Below are positions 9,717 to 21,214 of a stretch of DNA of 64,000 nt, in pieces. Position 1 is the stretch's first letter. Each line of letters opens with the position of its first letter. This DNA is from Lunularia cruciata (lineage: Eukaryota; Streptophyta; Marchantiopsida; Lunulariales; Lunulariaceae): positions 43,800,593 through 43,864,592 of the forward strand of contig OX419759.1 in assembly GCA_948567375.1 (NCBI GenBank), in the 5' to 3' direction. Position numbers and translations under genes: made by a program. The notes beneath the pieces are model-generated. The model saw nothing but the letters and a program-made list of their open reading frames with translations, had not been told where the DNA came from and made no database searches.

Positions 9717-10395
9717 TGTGAGCCGGCCTGTCTCTCACTCAGGATGAACCTCTGATGGCTATTATGGTAGCGCACCATGGACTAAGAAGGCAAGGAACCC
9801 CAACTCCATCATACTCCTCCAAGGCTAACACTCCAAGACTCAAGACATTGCTCACTAGAGAACTCAATGAGAGAGAGATAGTTGCAAATGAAATGATGAT
9901 GAGTACTTCCTCACCCCTTGTTTATATACTTGTGAAATAGTTACGTACCAAAGTTACTAATTACCGTAGTAACTCAAGTTACTAGACTAAAAGTCAAGTA
10001 AAGTCAAAAAGTAGAAAGGAATATACATTCACATGGGCATATTCCCCTTATCTTGACCCAACCACTAAAGCAAGGATTCCTTCACATGGGCTATCCTTGG
10101 ACTAAAGAAGAATCCAAAACAAAAAGGCTTGCGGGCCCAAGAGTTCTCAACTCTTTCCCCAAAGCCAAACACCTAGGAATAATACCAAGTCAACACACTA
10201 AAATCCAAAATAGTGGTGCTCATCTTTTCTACTTCCTCTAAAGTAAGGTCCCATCTATCTTAGCTATGACTAACTTTAGCTAACCATGACTAATATAGAA
10301 CCATCTTTTATCTCTATATAAATAATATCTCTTAAGTACTTGTAATACCAAGCTAAATATCACAATACCACACACATGCACAAATGGGTGTTACA
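9717..10395 (-). repeat. 5' LTR of A1
   Basis: This 679-bp LTR runs from TGTAACACCC at 10395 to GGCTCACA at 9717 on the coding strand. It is followed by GAACC on the plus strand, the continuation of the interrupted D LTR. By eye it differs from the 3' LTR by single bases in the contexts AAATGATG, GTACTTCC, ATATACATT, GGTCCCAT and CATCTTTTA. Confidence 0.95.
9921..9928 (-). promoter_or_regulatory. TATA box in the 5' LTR of A1
   Basis: The minus strand reads CAAGTATATAAACAAGG, a canonical TATA motif about 470 bp into the LTR. It is conserved at 2796-2803, at 14.96 kb and in the fragment at 111-119. Transcription of the element would start about 30 bp downstream, near 9890. A weaker AT-rich TATA-like stretch (TTATTTATATAG) lies closer to the LTR start, near 10315. 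Confidence 0.6.
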
Positions 10396-10399
10396 GAAC

Positions 10400-11168
10400 C
10401 CATCTACGTGAAGTCCCAAATTAGAAGTGTAATTAAGAACCAGTAGTAGCCTATTGGGTTAGATTAGGATTGCATGGTGAGACATCTAATGGAGGAGATA
10501 GAAGTAGCATGAAGGGTGGCGGCCACCTATTGTAAGCATAGCAATTAGAGCCAGAGTAAAATTCTTTTTGAGGTTGAGCTAGATATTTAAGAGAGATAGC
10601 ACTTCATAGGCAAGGGTTAGTTTTTGTCTCAAAGGTCTAGGAGGTTGGCCTCCCCCCTATGGGCAGAGAGTAATAAGGGAATTAGGAGTGACTAGCAGAT
10701 ATTGAAAATACATAGTATTGGGAATGGTAGTAAAGAGGACTCAAGCCATTGAAAGGCAATAAAAAAGGAAATTCCATATGATTTTTGCAACTGGGTGATT
10801 GAATGTATGGCAATGTTGGAGTAAGTGTAATTTTGTTCATGAGCAGTACTCCTTGTCCCTCATTGCACTATGGTCTCAATTAATGGAGAAGATAGTAATA
10901 TTTCCCTGTATCAACTGGCTATTTAGAGGATGAGTGAGACATTACAAAGAGTCAAAGGGTTCACAAGGGTGATAGACCCTTGAACCGTCTCCAAAGTAAG
11001 TCTCTACGGGAATTTCTTGTTCTCTGATGGAGAAACACCTGACTATGGGAGTCCAGACTACCACTCCACTCCAATCCACATCAAAGGCTGGCCACAAACT
11101 AGTATATGTAAGTCACCTTCCTTATGTCCCATAGTCAATTGTTTATTGTGAGTGTTGCCCAAACAACA
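10400..11168 (+). repeat. D LTR, first copy, split by A1
   Basis: Together with 2584-2591 this is a D LTR of about 777 bp. It starts TGTTGGAAC and ends CCAAACAACA, so the termini form TGTTG...CAACA. The parallel copies at 34757-35535 and 59557-60340 lack the insertion. The sequence TTTTTGGTGCTCAC follows the end, spaced as a primer site would be. It contains no coding region. Confidence 0.75.
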
Positions 11169-11427
11169 TTTTTGGTGCTCACTACTGATGATCTTATGTG
11201 TCCTCTCCACTCTGCTCTACAACATGTTTTGGCCATGTGTACTCCTTTCCATCCCGTGAGAGCACAAGAGTTCTGCATATAGGGGAAGTATTGCCTCCCA
11301 TACCTACAACCAAATATGCAAGCTAAGAGGAAGCATCACCACACATGCATATAAGTTCATTGGCTTTCATATCAATGGGAGCTATACCTCTTGTAGTGGC
11401 CAATATTGTTGCTATGACCAACTACAT
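11169..11427 (+). mobile_element. D element leader fragment
   Basis: This is colinear with 35536-35785 (GGTGCTCACTACTGATG...GTGGCCAATATTG). It is the region between the D LTR and D gag, and breaks off at about 11420-11428 where sequence of an A-family element begins. No gene is seen in it. Confidence 0.6.
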
Positions 11428-14400
11428 GTCCAATCCTCAAGTACACTCTATGCCAACTATCAGTTGTATGTGTTGCTCTCAACCATGGCCTCCCAAGAAG
11501 TAAGTCATAGCTTGAATCCTTCAAGATTTGGAAAGTCATGAGATTTTGAACTCCCATAACTGAAACTACCACCTTATCCATCACCCCTATTGGTCAAACT
11601 TGTTACTTGTTTACCATGCTCACCACAAATCTTGGAGGTCTTGAGGATATCATACCCAACTTCTTCATCAACCTTTCTGACATGGCATTTGCTGTTGATC
11701 CTCCATCAACAAGTGTATCCTTCATGTTGTGACCATTCACACTCTCAAATCAATCTTGGAAGCATATTCACAAGCCTCTCATGGTGTTGGCTTAGCATCC
11801 ACCACCCCCATTGATTTTGGAGATTTTGCCTTCTTCCTCTTGCTCCTTGTAGAACTCAAACCACCTCTAAGTTCCTTTCTCAAGGTAGGGTTCAAAGCAA
11901 TCAATTGGCCCATTGTGATGTTAGCCTTATGACTACTAACATCCTCCAACACATTGTAGTTCCATTGTTGTTTTGAAATCAAGAAATCCTCCATCCCCAA
12001 CTTCTTCCTTGGAGTCTTTGTTGTTGATGGTGTTTATGTGCGAGTACCCCTAGTAGACATAAGAGTATCCTTGCTTGGAGTAAATCCTTGAGAAGAGTGA
12101 ACATCCTGTGCAAAACAAGCTCTCTTCTTCTCTTGTGCCAAAAGTTCCAAATTAAGACCCTTAGAGTTTGAGCACTCTCACTTCTCATACTTGCTCTCAA
12201 CCACATTTATGGATGCTATCCCCTTACCTTTGCTTGGATTAGGAGCCACCTGGATTTCACTATTTCCCTCTTCCCTCTGTTGGTTCCCTCATAACCTCTT
12301 CCTCCATGGTAAGTGAAATTTGGGCAATTCCTTTGGATATGGCCTCTTCCTCCACAACCAAAACAATTTCTATCATTGAGATTGTTATTTGGTTGGCCTC
12401 CTTTATATAGATAGTTTCCATAACTCCTAGTCCCTCCCCTACATTCAGATCTAGCTCTTTCTTCTCCCATAGTTGCACCTCATTGATCTTGAGATTTGCA
12501 AGTTTTTATGTGATGGTTTGAAGTGGATCCTTTGGTGGAGGTGCAAGAATTGGAGCAACTACTACTTGTGGTCCAACCTTTGCTACCAAAGTATTAGAAT
12601 TTCCACCATAATTTTAGCCTTGAGGAGGATGCACAACCTCTTTTATCACCAAATCACTCTCATCTCCTTCCACACTCTCCTCCATACAAATTGCAGTCTT
12701 GATAGCTTCAACTTTGGAAGAAGGTTTCTCATATCTCACCTTGCTTCTAATTTGTGGTCTAAACCCTCCCAAAAAATTATTGGTAAGCATGGCCCCTATG
12801 CCAATCATAGTAGTCTCCATATCATCCCCACCCTTCCTCAACACTATGCAAAATCTGGACTCTAACTTTTCCACTCTTTCCATATAGACTCCCACTTCTC
12901 TCCATCTCCTTGTTTGAGAAAGGTAACCCTACTCATCAATCTACCATTACTCTCATATGGAAGAAAGTTCTCAATGAGTGTTGAAGTCAAACTCTCCCAA
13001 GACTCTTCTTCTCCATCTCTCCTCTCTCTCTTTTGGTATTCTGACTCATACCATGTAAATGCTACATCCTCAAAAATTTGGTAATAATGAGGCCCCCTCA
13101 TTCTTTCTCCTCTCATTGTTTCCTAAGAAAGCTCTCTTGAAGTCTCCCACAAAAGCTTCTACATCTTCTCCATCCTTGCCAAAGAAAACCGGAAGTTCTC
13201 TATCTAAACCTCTCACTATCTTTCTTTTCTCTCAAATTTATTTTTTCTCTCACTCTATAACCAATAGAGTATATGCATGACTAACACCATCTGAGAATAA
13301 TCCACTCTAGGGAACACAAAATTTTTAGGTTTCTCCAAGATTTTTATAGCAACATCAAATCTTAGAGTGCATATTAATCTAACTCTCATGGATGGTTTAT
13401 CCATAAGTTGAAAGATTATCTCCATCACTAATCTTGAGAACTAGTTGATGAAGGTGGTAGTATTTCTATAGTTGTACTAAGACTCTCTCCAAGATCCTTC
13501 ACCAAAGTCTCCAAAAGTGCTTTTACTCCACTATTCTCATGTCCTTTTGGAAGGCCTTCCATTCCACAAACCTCACACAACTCATTTGTCTTAGATCTTG
13601 TCCCAATCTTGGTAAAGAAGGTCCAACATGCAAACCCAAGTCAAGTAAGCCTCTCCTTTCCCTCAATCTCTTGTTTTCAAAGGTGAATGGATATGAACTT
13701 GCTTTATGTCCCTTATCTCCACATAGAAAGCACTTAGACTAACTCTTTCCTCCAAGTGGTGAAGGTTTTTGGATCCTCTTAACACTCTCTTCAAATTCTA
13801 TTCTAAACTCTCTTTTCCTCAAATCCACCCTTACAATCACCTCAAACCCTTGGGGAACCTTGCAAAGTCTCAATTACACTCTTGATGACACTCCATGTTC
13901 CAAAGATGAATCTAAACACTCAAATATGCTTTTTGTTGCTCTCAAACTCCTCATGCATGAGATCTCAACTTTGCAAAACTGACCCTTCTTCACAATTTCA
14001 CTCAAATCTCTCAATTTGTATGTGTGAGTCCTCTCAAATTTTTCACACTTGATAAAAACTCCAGAGCGTCACTCCTTGCAAAATTTTAGATGTTCTTTTT
14101 GAGCCATTTGGCCTAGACACCTTTCTATTCAGCACACATATTTCAGATTTGGTCTGAAAACCACCCCCCTCACCAAAAACTCATAACTCCTTGCTCAAGG
14201 ATGATCTCTTGCTAACTTTTTGTGTCAACAAGTAAGATACAACAAACTAAATTTTCTCGGAAAGTTTCACAGTAATCCACTAAAAATTGAAGAAAAATGG
14301 CAGACTCTATAATTTTCCAAAGAGCATGCAATTGCGGGAGCAGTTTACCCTATCAACTTTCAAAAATTCTAGCCCAATGCACATTATAGCTCTCATAATA

Positions 14401-14754
14401 ATTCTAAGTGTGCTAATCAAAAGACAACCCAAGCTATCATATGTAGAAATTTAAAGTCCAGATCTCAAACTTGAGATTTTGCCCAAAATCACCTTAATCC
14501 CCAAAATCTACAATCCACCTCACACAATCTTTCCAAATCCTCTCATGTGTACAAGATGTACAAAATCACTTCAAAGACATCATAATGAGTTTCAATGTAT
14601 ACAAATGGATCTTGGTTCTCTAACATAAGTTCAACCCTTTCCTCTCCTTATGTTCACTCCAAGTGAGCTCTCATAGCCTCCTTCTGCCTTATGTAGAATT
14701 GAACACAAAACATTATCTTGCCTTCTAGAGAGGTCCTGGCAACCAAACCAAAAA
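11428..14754 (-). pseudogene. A2: decayed internal region of a family A element (leader, gag, protease)
   Basis: This aligns with 6370-9716 of A1 on the minus strand. It retains a protease remnant ending LLLGRPWLRA, the gag zinc knuckle CFGCGGRGHIQRNC (about 12360), pieces of the capsid region and the leader ORF with its Cys motif. Several frameshifts and stops break the frame. The RT, RNase H and integrase region and the 3' LTR are absent. At the two positions where A1 has UGA between gag, protease and pol, this copy has Ser codons (12169-12171 and 11456-11458). That makes it a useful witness to the ancestral frame. Confidence 0.88.
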
Positions 14755-15437
14755 TGTGAGCCGGCTTGTCCCTCACTTGGGTTGAACCTCTTATGGCTAT
14801 TATGGTTACACTCCATGGACTAAGAAAGCAAGGAACCCCAACTCCATCATACTCCTCCAGGGCTAACACTCCAAGACTCAAGACATTGCTCACTAGACAG
14901 CTCAATGAAAGAGAGATAGTTGCAAATGAAAGGGTGATGAATACCTCCTCACCCCTTGTTTATATACTTGTGAAATAGTTACGCAAAGTTACTAATTACC
15001 ATAACTCAAGCTACTTGACTAAAAGTCAAGTAAAGTCAGAAAGTAAAAATGAATATCCATTCATATGGGCATATTCCACTACCATATGATCTTATCTTGA
15101 CCCAACCACTAAGTCAAGGATTCCTTCACATAGGTTATCCTTGGCCTATAGAAGAATCCAAAAAAAAGGCTTGCGGGTTCAAGAGTTCTCAACTCTTTCC
15201 TCAAAGCCGAACACCTAGGAATAATACCAAGTCAACATACTAGAATCCAAAATAGTGGTGCTTATCTATTCGACTTCCTCTAAAGTAAAGTCCACTCTAT
15301 CTTAGCTATGAATAAATTTAGCTAATCATGATTAATGTAGAACCATCCTTTATGTATATATAAATAATATCTCTCAAATACTTGTAATACCAAGCTAAAT
15401 ATTACAATACCACACACATGCACAAATGGGTGTTACA
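14755..15437 (-). repeat. LTR of A2
   Basis: The plus strand reads TGTGAGCCGG...GGGTGTTACA over 683 bp, clearly homologous to the A1 LTRs but with many substitutions and small indels. On the minus strand it is the 5' LTR of the truncated element at 11428-14754. It directly abuts a leader fragment of another A copy at 15438. Confidence 0.9.
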
Positions 15438-16901
15438 ATACATGACTAACACCATTTAAGAGTAAGATAACATAGGGAACACAAAAGGTTTAGGTTGCTC
15501 CAAGATTTTATAGCCACATCAAATTATAGAGTGTGTATTAATCAAATTCTTATGGATACTTTACACATAAATTATAAGATTATCTCCATCACTAATCTTG
15601 AGAACTAGCCGATGAGGTGGTAGTTTCTCTATAGCTATACTAAGAGTCTCCAAGATCTTTTGCAAAAGTCTCCAAAAGTACTATTATTCCACTACACTCA
15701 TATCTTTTTGGAAGTCCTTTCATTCCATAAACCTTACACAACTCCTTGGTCTTAGATTCCCCCCTCCCCAAATCTTAGTGAAGAAGATGCAACATGCAAT
15801 CCCAAGTCAAGTAAGCCTTTTCCTTTCTCTCAATCTCTTTTCTCTCAAAGGTCAATGGACATTAACTTGCCTTATGTCCCTTTTCTCTACATAAAAAGTA
15901 CTTAGAATCACTCTTTCCTCCAAGTAGTGTATCTTTTTAGGTCCTCTCAATACTCTCTTCAAATTCTATTGTAAACTCTCTTTTCTTCAAATCAACCCCC
16001 CACAATCACCACAAACCCTTGGAGACCCTTGCATAGCCTCAACTTCCATTCTTGGTGACCCTACATGTTCCCAAGATGAGTCGAAACATTCAAGCATGTT
16101 TTTAGTTGCTCTCATACTCACTATGCATGAGATCTCAACACTCTAGAATTGACCCTTCCTCACAATGTCACTAAATTCTCTCAACATGTATGTCAAAGTA
16201 CTTTGAAATTTTGCACACCTAATTAAGACCTTAGGGCATCTTCCTTTCAAAAATTTCATATCTTTTCATTTAGAAATTTGGCTTAGGCACTTCTACTCAA
16301 CACACGTATTTCAGATTTGGTCAGAAAACTACCCCCTTCACTTAAAATCTCATAGCATCTTGCAAAAAAGCTCTTTCCCTAATTCTTGGGCCAGAAAGTA
16401 AAATGCTATGCACTAGAGTTTCTTGAAAAGTTTCAAAATAATCCAATGACAATTGAAGAAATAGAAATATCTATACAAAAATTCAAGGAGCATGTAGTTT
16501 GTGTTAGCAATTTACCCTACCACCTTTGAAAAGATGTTACATGTAGCAGCCCTTACAATAATTTCAAGGTCCCACCTAACACATAATCCACGCTATCATT
16601 TGTAAAAATTTCAAGTTCAAATCTTAAACTTGAAGGTTTGCCTAAAATCATCATAATCTCCAGAATTTGCAATCCACCTCACACAATCTCTATAAATCCT
16701 CTCATATGTATAGTATGTAAATATCAACTCAAAAGCATCATAATGAACTACAGGGTAAAAGAATAGGTCCAGGTACTCTAACATAAGTTTAGCACTCTCC
16801 TCCCCTAATGTTCACTCTCATATTCTCCTTCTATCTACTATAGAATTGTACGCGTAACATTATCTTGCCTTCTAGAGATATCATGGCAAGGGAACAAAAA
16901 A
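15438..16901 (-). pseudogene. A3: leader fragment of a family A element
   Basis: This aligns with about 8225-9716 of A1, the region between gag and the 5' LTR, including the damaged leader ORF with its Cys-rich part. It stops exactly where gag would start and is joined there to the LTR of A2. It is the oldest-looking of the three A copies in this strand orientation. No open frame of note remains. Confidence 0.85.
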
Positions 16902-17609
16902 TATAAGCTGGTCTATCTTTCACTCAAGATGAACCTCTGATGGCTATTATAGTAACACACCATGGACTAAGAAGGCAAGGAACCTCAATTCCATCATACT
17001 CCTCCAAGGCTAACACTCCAAGACTCAAAGCCATTGCTCACTAGAGGACTTAATGAGAGAGAGATATTTTAAACCAAAGGATGATGAGTACCTCATCATC
17101 CCTAGTTTATAAACTTGTGAAATAGTTATGCACCAAAGTTACTAATGATTAGAGTCACTCAAGTTACTAGGCTAAAAGTCAAATAAAGTCAAAAGTCTAA
17201 AAGAATATCCACAGTCATAGGAATGTTCCTTTAAGCATTTGGTCTTATCTTGACCCAACCACTTAGTCAAGATTCCTACACATTAGCTATCCTTAGATTA
17301 TAGAAGAATCCAAAGCAAAAATGCTTGTAGGTCCAAGAGTTCTCAAGTCTTTTCTCAAAAAAGAAAAACCTAAGAATAATACCAAATCAATACACTAAAA
17401 CCTAAAATAATGGTGCTCATCTTTTCTAGTTCCTCTAAAGTAAATTCCCTTCTATCTTAGTTATGACTATCTTTAGCTAGTCATGATTAATATAGAAGTA
17501 TCATTTATCTTTGTATAAATAATATCTCTATATAAATAATATCTCTCAAGTACTTGTAATATGGAACTAAATATCATAATATCACATACATGGAAAAATG
17601 GGTGTTAGA
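16902..17609 (-). repeat. LTR of A3 with internal duplication
   Basis: The plus strand reads TATAAGCTGG...GGGTGTTAGA over about 708 bp. It is longer than the other LTRs partly because the AT-rich part near 17510-17545 (TATAAATAATATCTCT) is repeated in tandem. It abuts a family C sequence at 17610. Confidence 0.85.
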
Positions 17610-20264
17610 GTACCATTTGTAACCCATTTCTATTTGGGCTTGAATTTTCTCAATCCCAATGAAAGAAGATAGATGGTGTCTTATTTTCATCTAGACTTGC
17701 ATTGGGATGCGGATGAGGAAGAGCAGTGGTACATGGTGGAAGTATGAGAGGCTGACTAGTACTTCCAAAGACTAGAAAGGAGAAGAAATTGATGGACTCT
17801 AGTCCCTTGATCAAAGCTATAGGAGTAGACCCGAGAAAACTATGTCACCAAAACTATGTCGCGAACCAAGAAGAGAGCTACTTGGAGAGTGAATCTGAGT
17901 TGAGATGTGGTAGTGGTGGATTTATCATCAAGGGTTGAAGAAGAACAAGGAGCTAAGTTTAATGACAAAGGCTTAAATGAGGAGATGACCCTATAGAGCA
18001 AGGAGTTGACTAGTGAAAGTGAGGGCAAACCTGAAGTTGAGCAGCTAATGAAAGTAGAGGCTGAAGAAGGTTTGGATCATGAGTTTCATGGAAAGATCAA
18101 TCACATGGAAGGAAAGGAGGCAATAATCCTTGTATGAGTTGTTAGAAGAAGATATTTTGGAGGAGGATGAATTCCGGATGGTGTTCCAAAGGAGAGCGGG
18201 ATATTGAAGACTCGTCTTGTAGCACAAGCAGGACCAAGTGAACCTAAAGCTGAAGGAGAAGAGAGCTTGGAGGAGGTCAGTCTAAAGGTGAGAAGATCAA
18301 GACTTTGGGTTGCAGCGCTAGTAACATCTATGGAAGAGGAAGAGTAGACAAAGACACATTCTAGAGAGTGAATTATTTGTCAAGTGTAGTCTATCTGTTG
18401 TTAGTGTATTTTCAAGAGCGGATGCTAGGGTCAAAGAAGCAATATCAAGAGATAAATAATGAGCTTGAGTTGGTGAAGTCATTTACAGATAAAATCTTGC
18501 AATTGAAGGTGAGGTTGTCAATGAGTGAAGAGGAATCCAAAGTACTTTGGGTGGATGCATTGATCTATCAGCATTGCCTTGATGATTTGCAAGGGAGCTT
18601 TGAGCAATGTGGTGGCTACTTAGAGTGCCAAAAGAAGGATTTGAAAGAGTAGAAAGAAAAGTTGGAGAAGTTGCAAAAGAACTTTGACTATGCTTAGATG
18701 GAGTTAAACCATCAAAAGGATCAACTCAAGATGCATGAACACCCTTGGAGGAGCTCAGTCAAGTTGCAATAAAGAAGGATAGGGCTTGGCAGAGGGAGCT
18801 TGCAAGTAGAAAGAAAAGAGAAGCTCACATTGCTAGGGAGGAAGCAAAAAGAAGGAAGTTATAGGCAAAGTATGCTAAGGAGGTATAGGTACTTTGTACA
18901 AATTTGGAGGAAGAAGTGATGGAATGCAAGTCACGCTCAAAGAAGGGTGGTTTGGGTGCAAAAATTAAGATTGTTGTGCAATTGAAGGCACTACTCAGTA
19001 TTGTGGCCAAGGAAAAATTGTAAGAGGCCTTTCTACATGAGCTGAAGTTGCTTGTGCAAGAAACTATGAGAAGGAGAGCAAAGGACATGGAATTGAATAC
19101 ATTGTTAATTTGCTTTTGATAGAGTAGATAAGAAGATGACATAAGTAGGAAATAATGGATATGCAACTTAGATTTAGTTAAAAGTGATATAGATAATGTT
19201 ACTTGTACTGTAAGTGAAAGTAGAGTTGTCCAATCTGAAGTGTTGATATTATAGACTAGGTGACTTTGGATGAGTTACCAGAGTTGTTTGGAGCAATTAG
19301 GACAGAGAGGGAAGTGATAGTTAGTACAATCATGACTTCAATTTCAATTTAGACTGCATATGTGATAGTCATAGAAGATGAAGTAGAAGTAGTTGATGAA
19401 CCCAAAGTGCAAGAGGCACTTGTTGGTAATTTGGGCCAGAATGCTGAAGTTGAGGTAGTACTTGGATCATTTTAGGATGATATTAGTTTTAGATTTGAAG
19501 CAGTAGATCTAAAGGGATGGAATGTCACTTCTTATATGGAGATTTGAAAGAAATAGTTTAAGTAGTTTGGAAAAATTTTCTAATTGCTAAGTGCTTTACC
19601 TATTCAAAGCAAACAGTTGCAATGTTTGGTATTCAGTATTTTGAGCAAAAGTTGAGGAAAGAAAAGTGTTCAACCCAATACTCATCATTTTGCTTAATTT
19701 TGAGTATCAATCTTGTGTTTTCCTTGTGAATGTGTGGAGAACTTTGGATTGCAATTCAAAGATTGTAAGATGTTGGATTCTACAATTCTGAATTTCCCTC
19801 AGTGTTTGATCTTGAGTAGATAACAATTGAAGCAATGTATTGATGGATCTATGAGAATTGTAGTGTTTGTAGTATCTATCTCTTGTGATTGCAAGCACTA
19901 GATTGATGCAAAGTTCTTTGCATGAGGAAGTTGCACCTTCAATGGAGGGGTGGAATGTGATTCCAAGGTGAAGCCACTTCATGGTGAAGAAGCCTTCTTT
20001 GAATCAGCTGAATCATCACAATTGAGATTGGATTGGAAAGCAATTGCAGACTTGTGATTGTGATTGACATTTAATTGATACAAGAATTGCTATTGAGCAC
20101 TTGTTACTCTCTTCTAGGTGTGGTCTTTGCCAAAGAGGCTAAAGATAAAATCAAGAAGAAAAAATTGCTACATTGTACTTCATATTTGACCATTCTTATA
20201 TCTCAGTGTGAACAAATGATTATTTACCCATTGTTGCAAAAGTGATACTTGTTGGGTTGTCACA
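17610..20264 (+). mobile_element. Family C element, truncated at its 5' end
   Basis: The sequence enters the family C frame at the block THFYLGLNFLNP (about 17630). It continues through the acidic middle (HMEGKEA), the block EESLEEVSLKVRRSRLWV (about 18260) and the coiled-coil part (QEINNELELVKSF; KVRLSMSEEESKVLWVDA). It ends with the 3' region and terminus GGTTGTCACA at 20264. Many stops and frameshifts interrupt the frame. Its 5' end is lost at the junction with the A3 LTR, so no target duplication can be tested. Confidence 0.85.
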
Positions 20265-21214
20265 TGTTTTTGGCACCACTGCCAAGGATACAAAACTGGG
20301 AGTGAAAGAGTACAAAGTAGCTTTGTATGCTGTATGTCCAACAAATATGAATGCTTGCATCGAGAGATCAAAGAGAAGAGAGGGTGCATAGATGAAATTT
20401 GCAACATGAAGAAGAAGAAGAACACCAAAAGAACCAACTCATTGCTAAATAACTTGAGAAAGAGGCATTGGACTTGAAACTTCTCCATGATGTGCAAGAT
20501 GCCTTGAGATAACTCAAACACTAGAAGAAAGAAGTTGAGTGGCAAGATTTGTTTACAACCCCTCATCCTAAACAAAAGAAGGATGCTTGTGGATGAACAT
20601 ATTTCCAATGACACCACATACTGACTTCCCCAAAAATTGTGAAAGGAGCTGGTTATTTGAAAAAGTTGATTTGTAACAAGATTACATGAATCCTAACAGA
20701 AAAAAAGTGCTTATATATCTTAAATAACATCCCTCAACCTATTTAATGGAATCTTGAAGAGAAATTTGATGATATTGATACCCTTCCACAAGCACAAGCT
20801 TGAAGAAGTGGAAGCTTTGGTAGAAGACCCAATATTGCATTTGGTACCTTGGGAAGCTTGGCCCCTACTCAAATTACAATCTTCTAAGGGTGATTTTGAT
20901 CAACCAAGTTTGGTACCTTTGCAGCCTAACCTTTGAACAGTTGTCATGTCATCACACCTTGTTATGGGACAAGCTTATTAGAAATATTAGGGAACTGAAC
21001 AGGATGAAGACTTGGACAACTTTATTGAGGAGTTTGAAGTAATTTCCTTTGTCAATAAGGAACACAACTCTGCTAATAGGCTGCAGATTTCCCAAATTTG
21101 CTCCAAAAGAAAGCTCGGATTTGGTACATCCATGTCACTCAGAATGGACTCAGGCTAGCCAACTACATGGAACTTTGGAGTACTTTGATGATGATATGAG
21201 TGTCTTTGTATTCT
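20265..21214. other. Unassigned, probably old retroelement remnant
   Basis: This is about 950 bp between the family C terminus and the duplicated block. Short decayed protein-like stretches on the plus strand (LVPWEAWPLLKLQ, IWYIHVTQNGLRLANYMELW) suggest an old coding repeat, but I cannot name the family. No counterpart is visible next to the second block. No RNA gene or intact ORF is seen. Confidence 0.4.

Larger units (their letters stand above)
2592..10395 (-). mobile_element. A1, near-complete Ty3/gypsy LTR retrotransposon
   Basis: This 7,804-bp element lies on the minus strand. It has a 5' LTR at 9717-10395, a primer binding site at 9696-9712, a leader of about 1.5 kb containing an extra ORF, then gag, protease and RT-RNase H-integrase in one frame, a purine tract, and a 3' LTR at 2592-3270. 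Both LTRs are 679 bp and differ at about five positions by eye, so the insertion is young. GAAC flanks both ends (2588-2591, 10396-10399). It sits eight bases inside a D LTR. The uninterrupted site (TTGGAACC) is present at 34759-34766 and in altered form near 59561. The order RT-RNase H-IN is Ty3/gypsy. I saw no chromodomain after the GPY/F-like motif KYFGPFIVEKV, so it is probably a non-chromovirus; the extra leader ORF recalls the Tat/Ogre group, but that lineage call is only inference. Confidence 0.95.
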
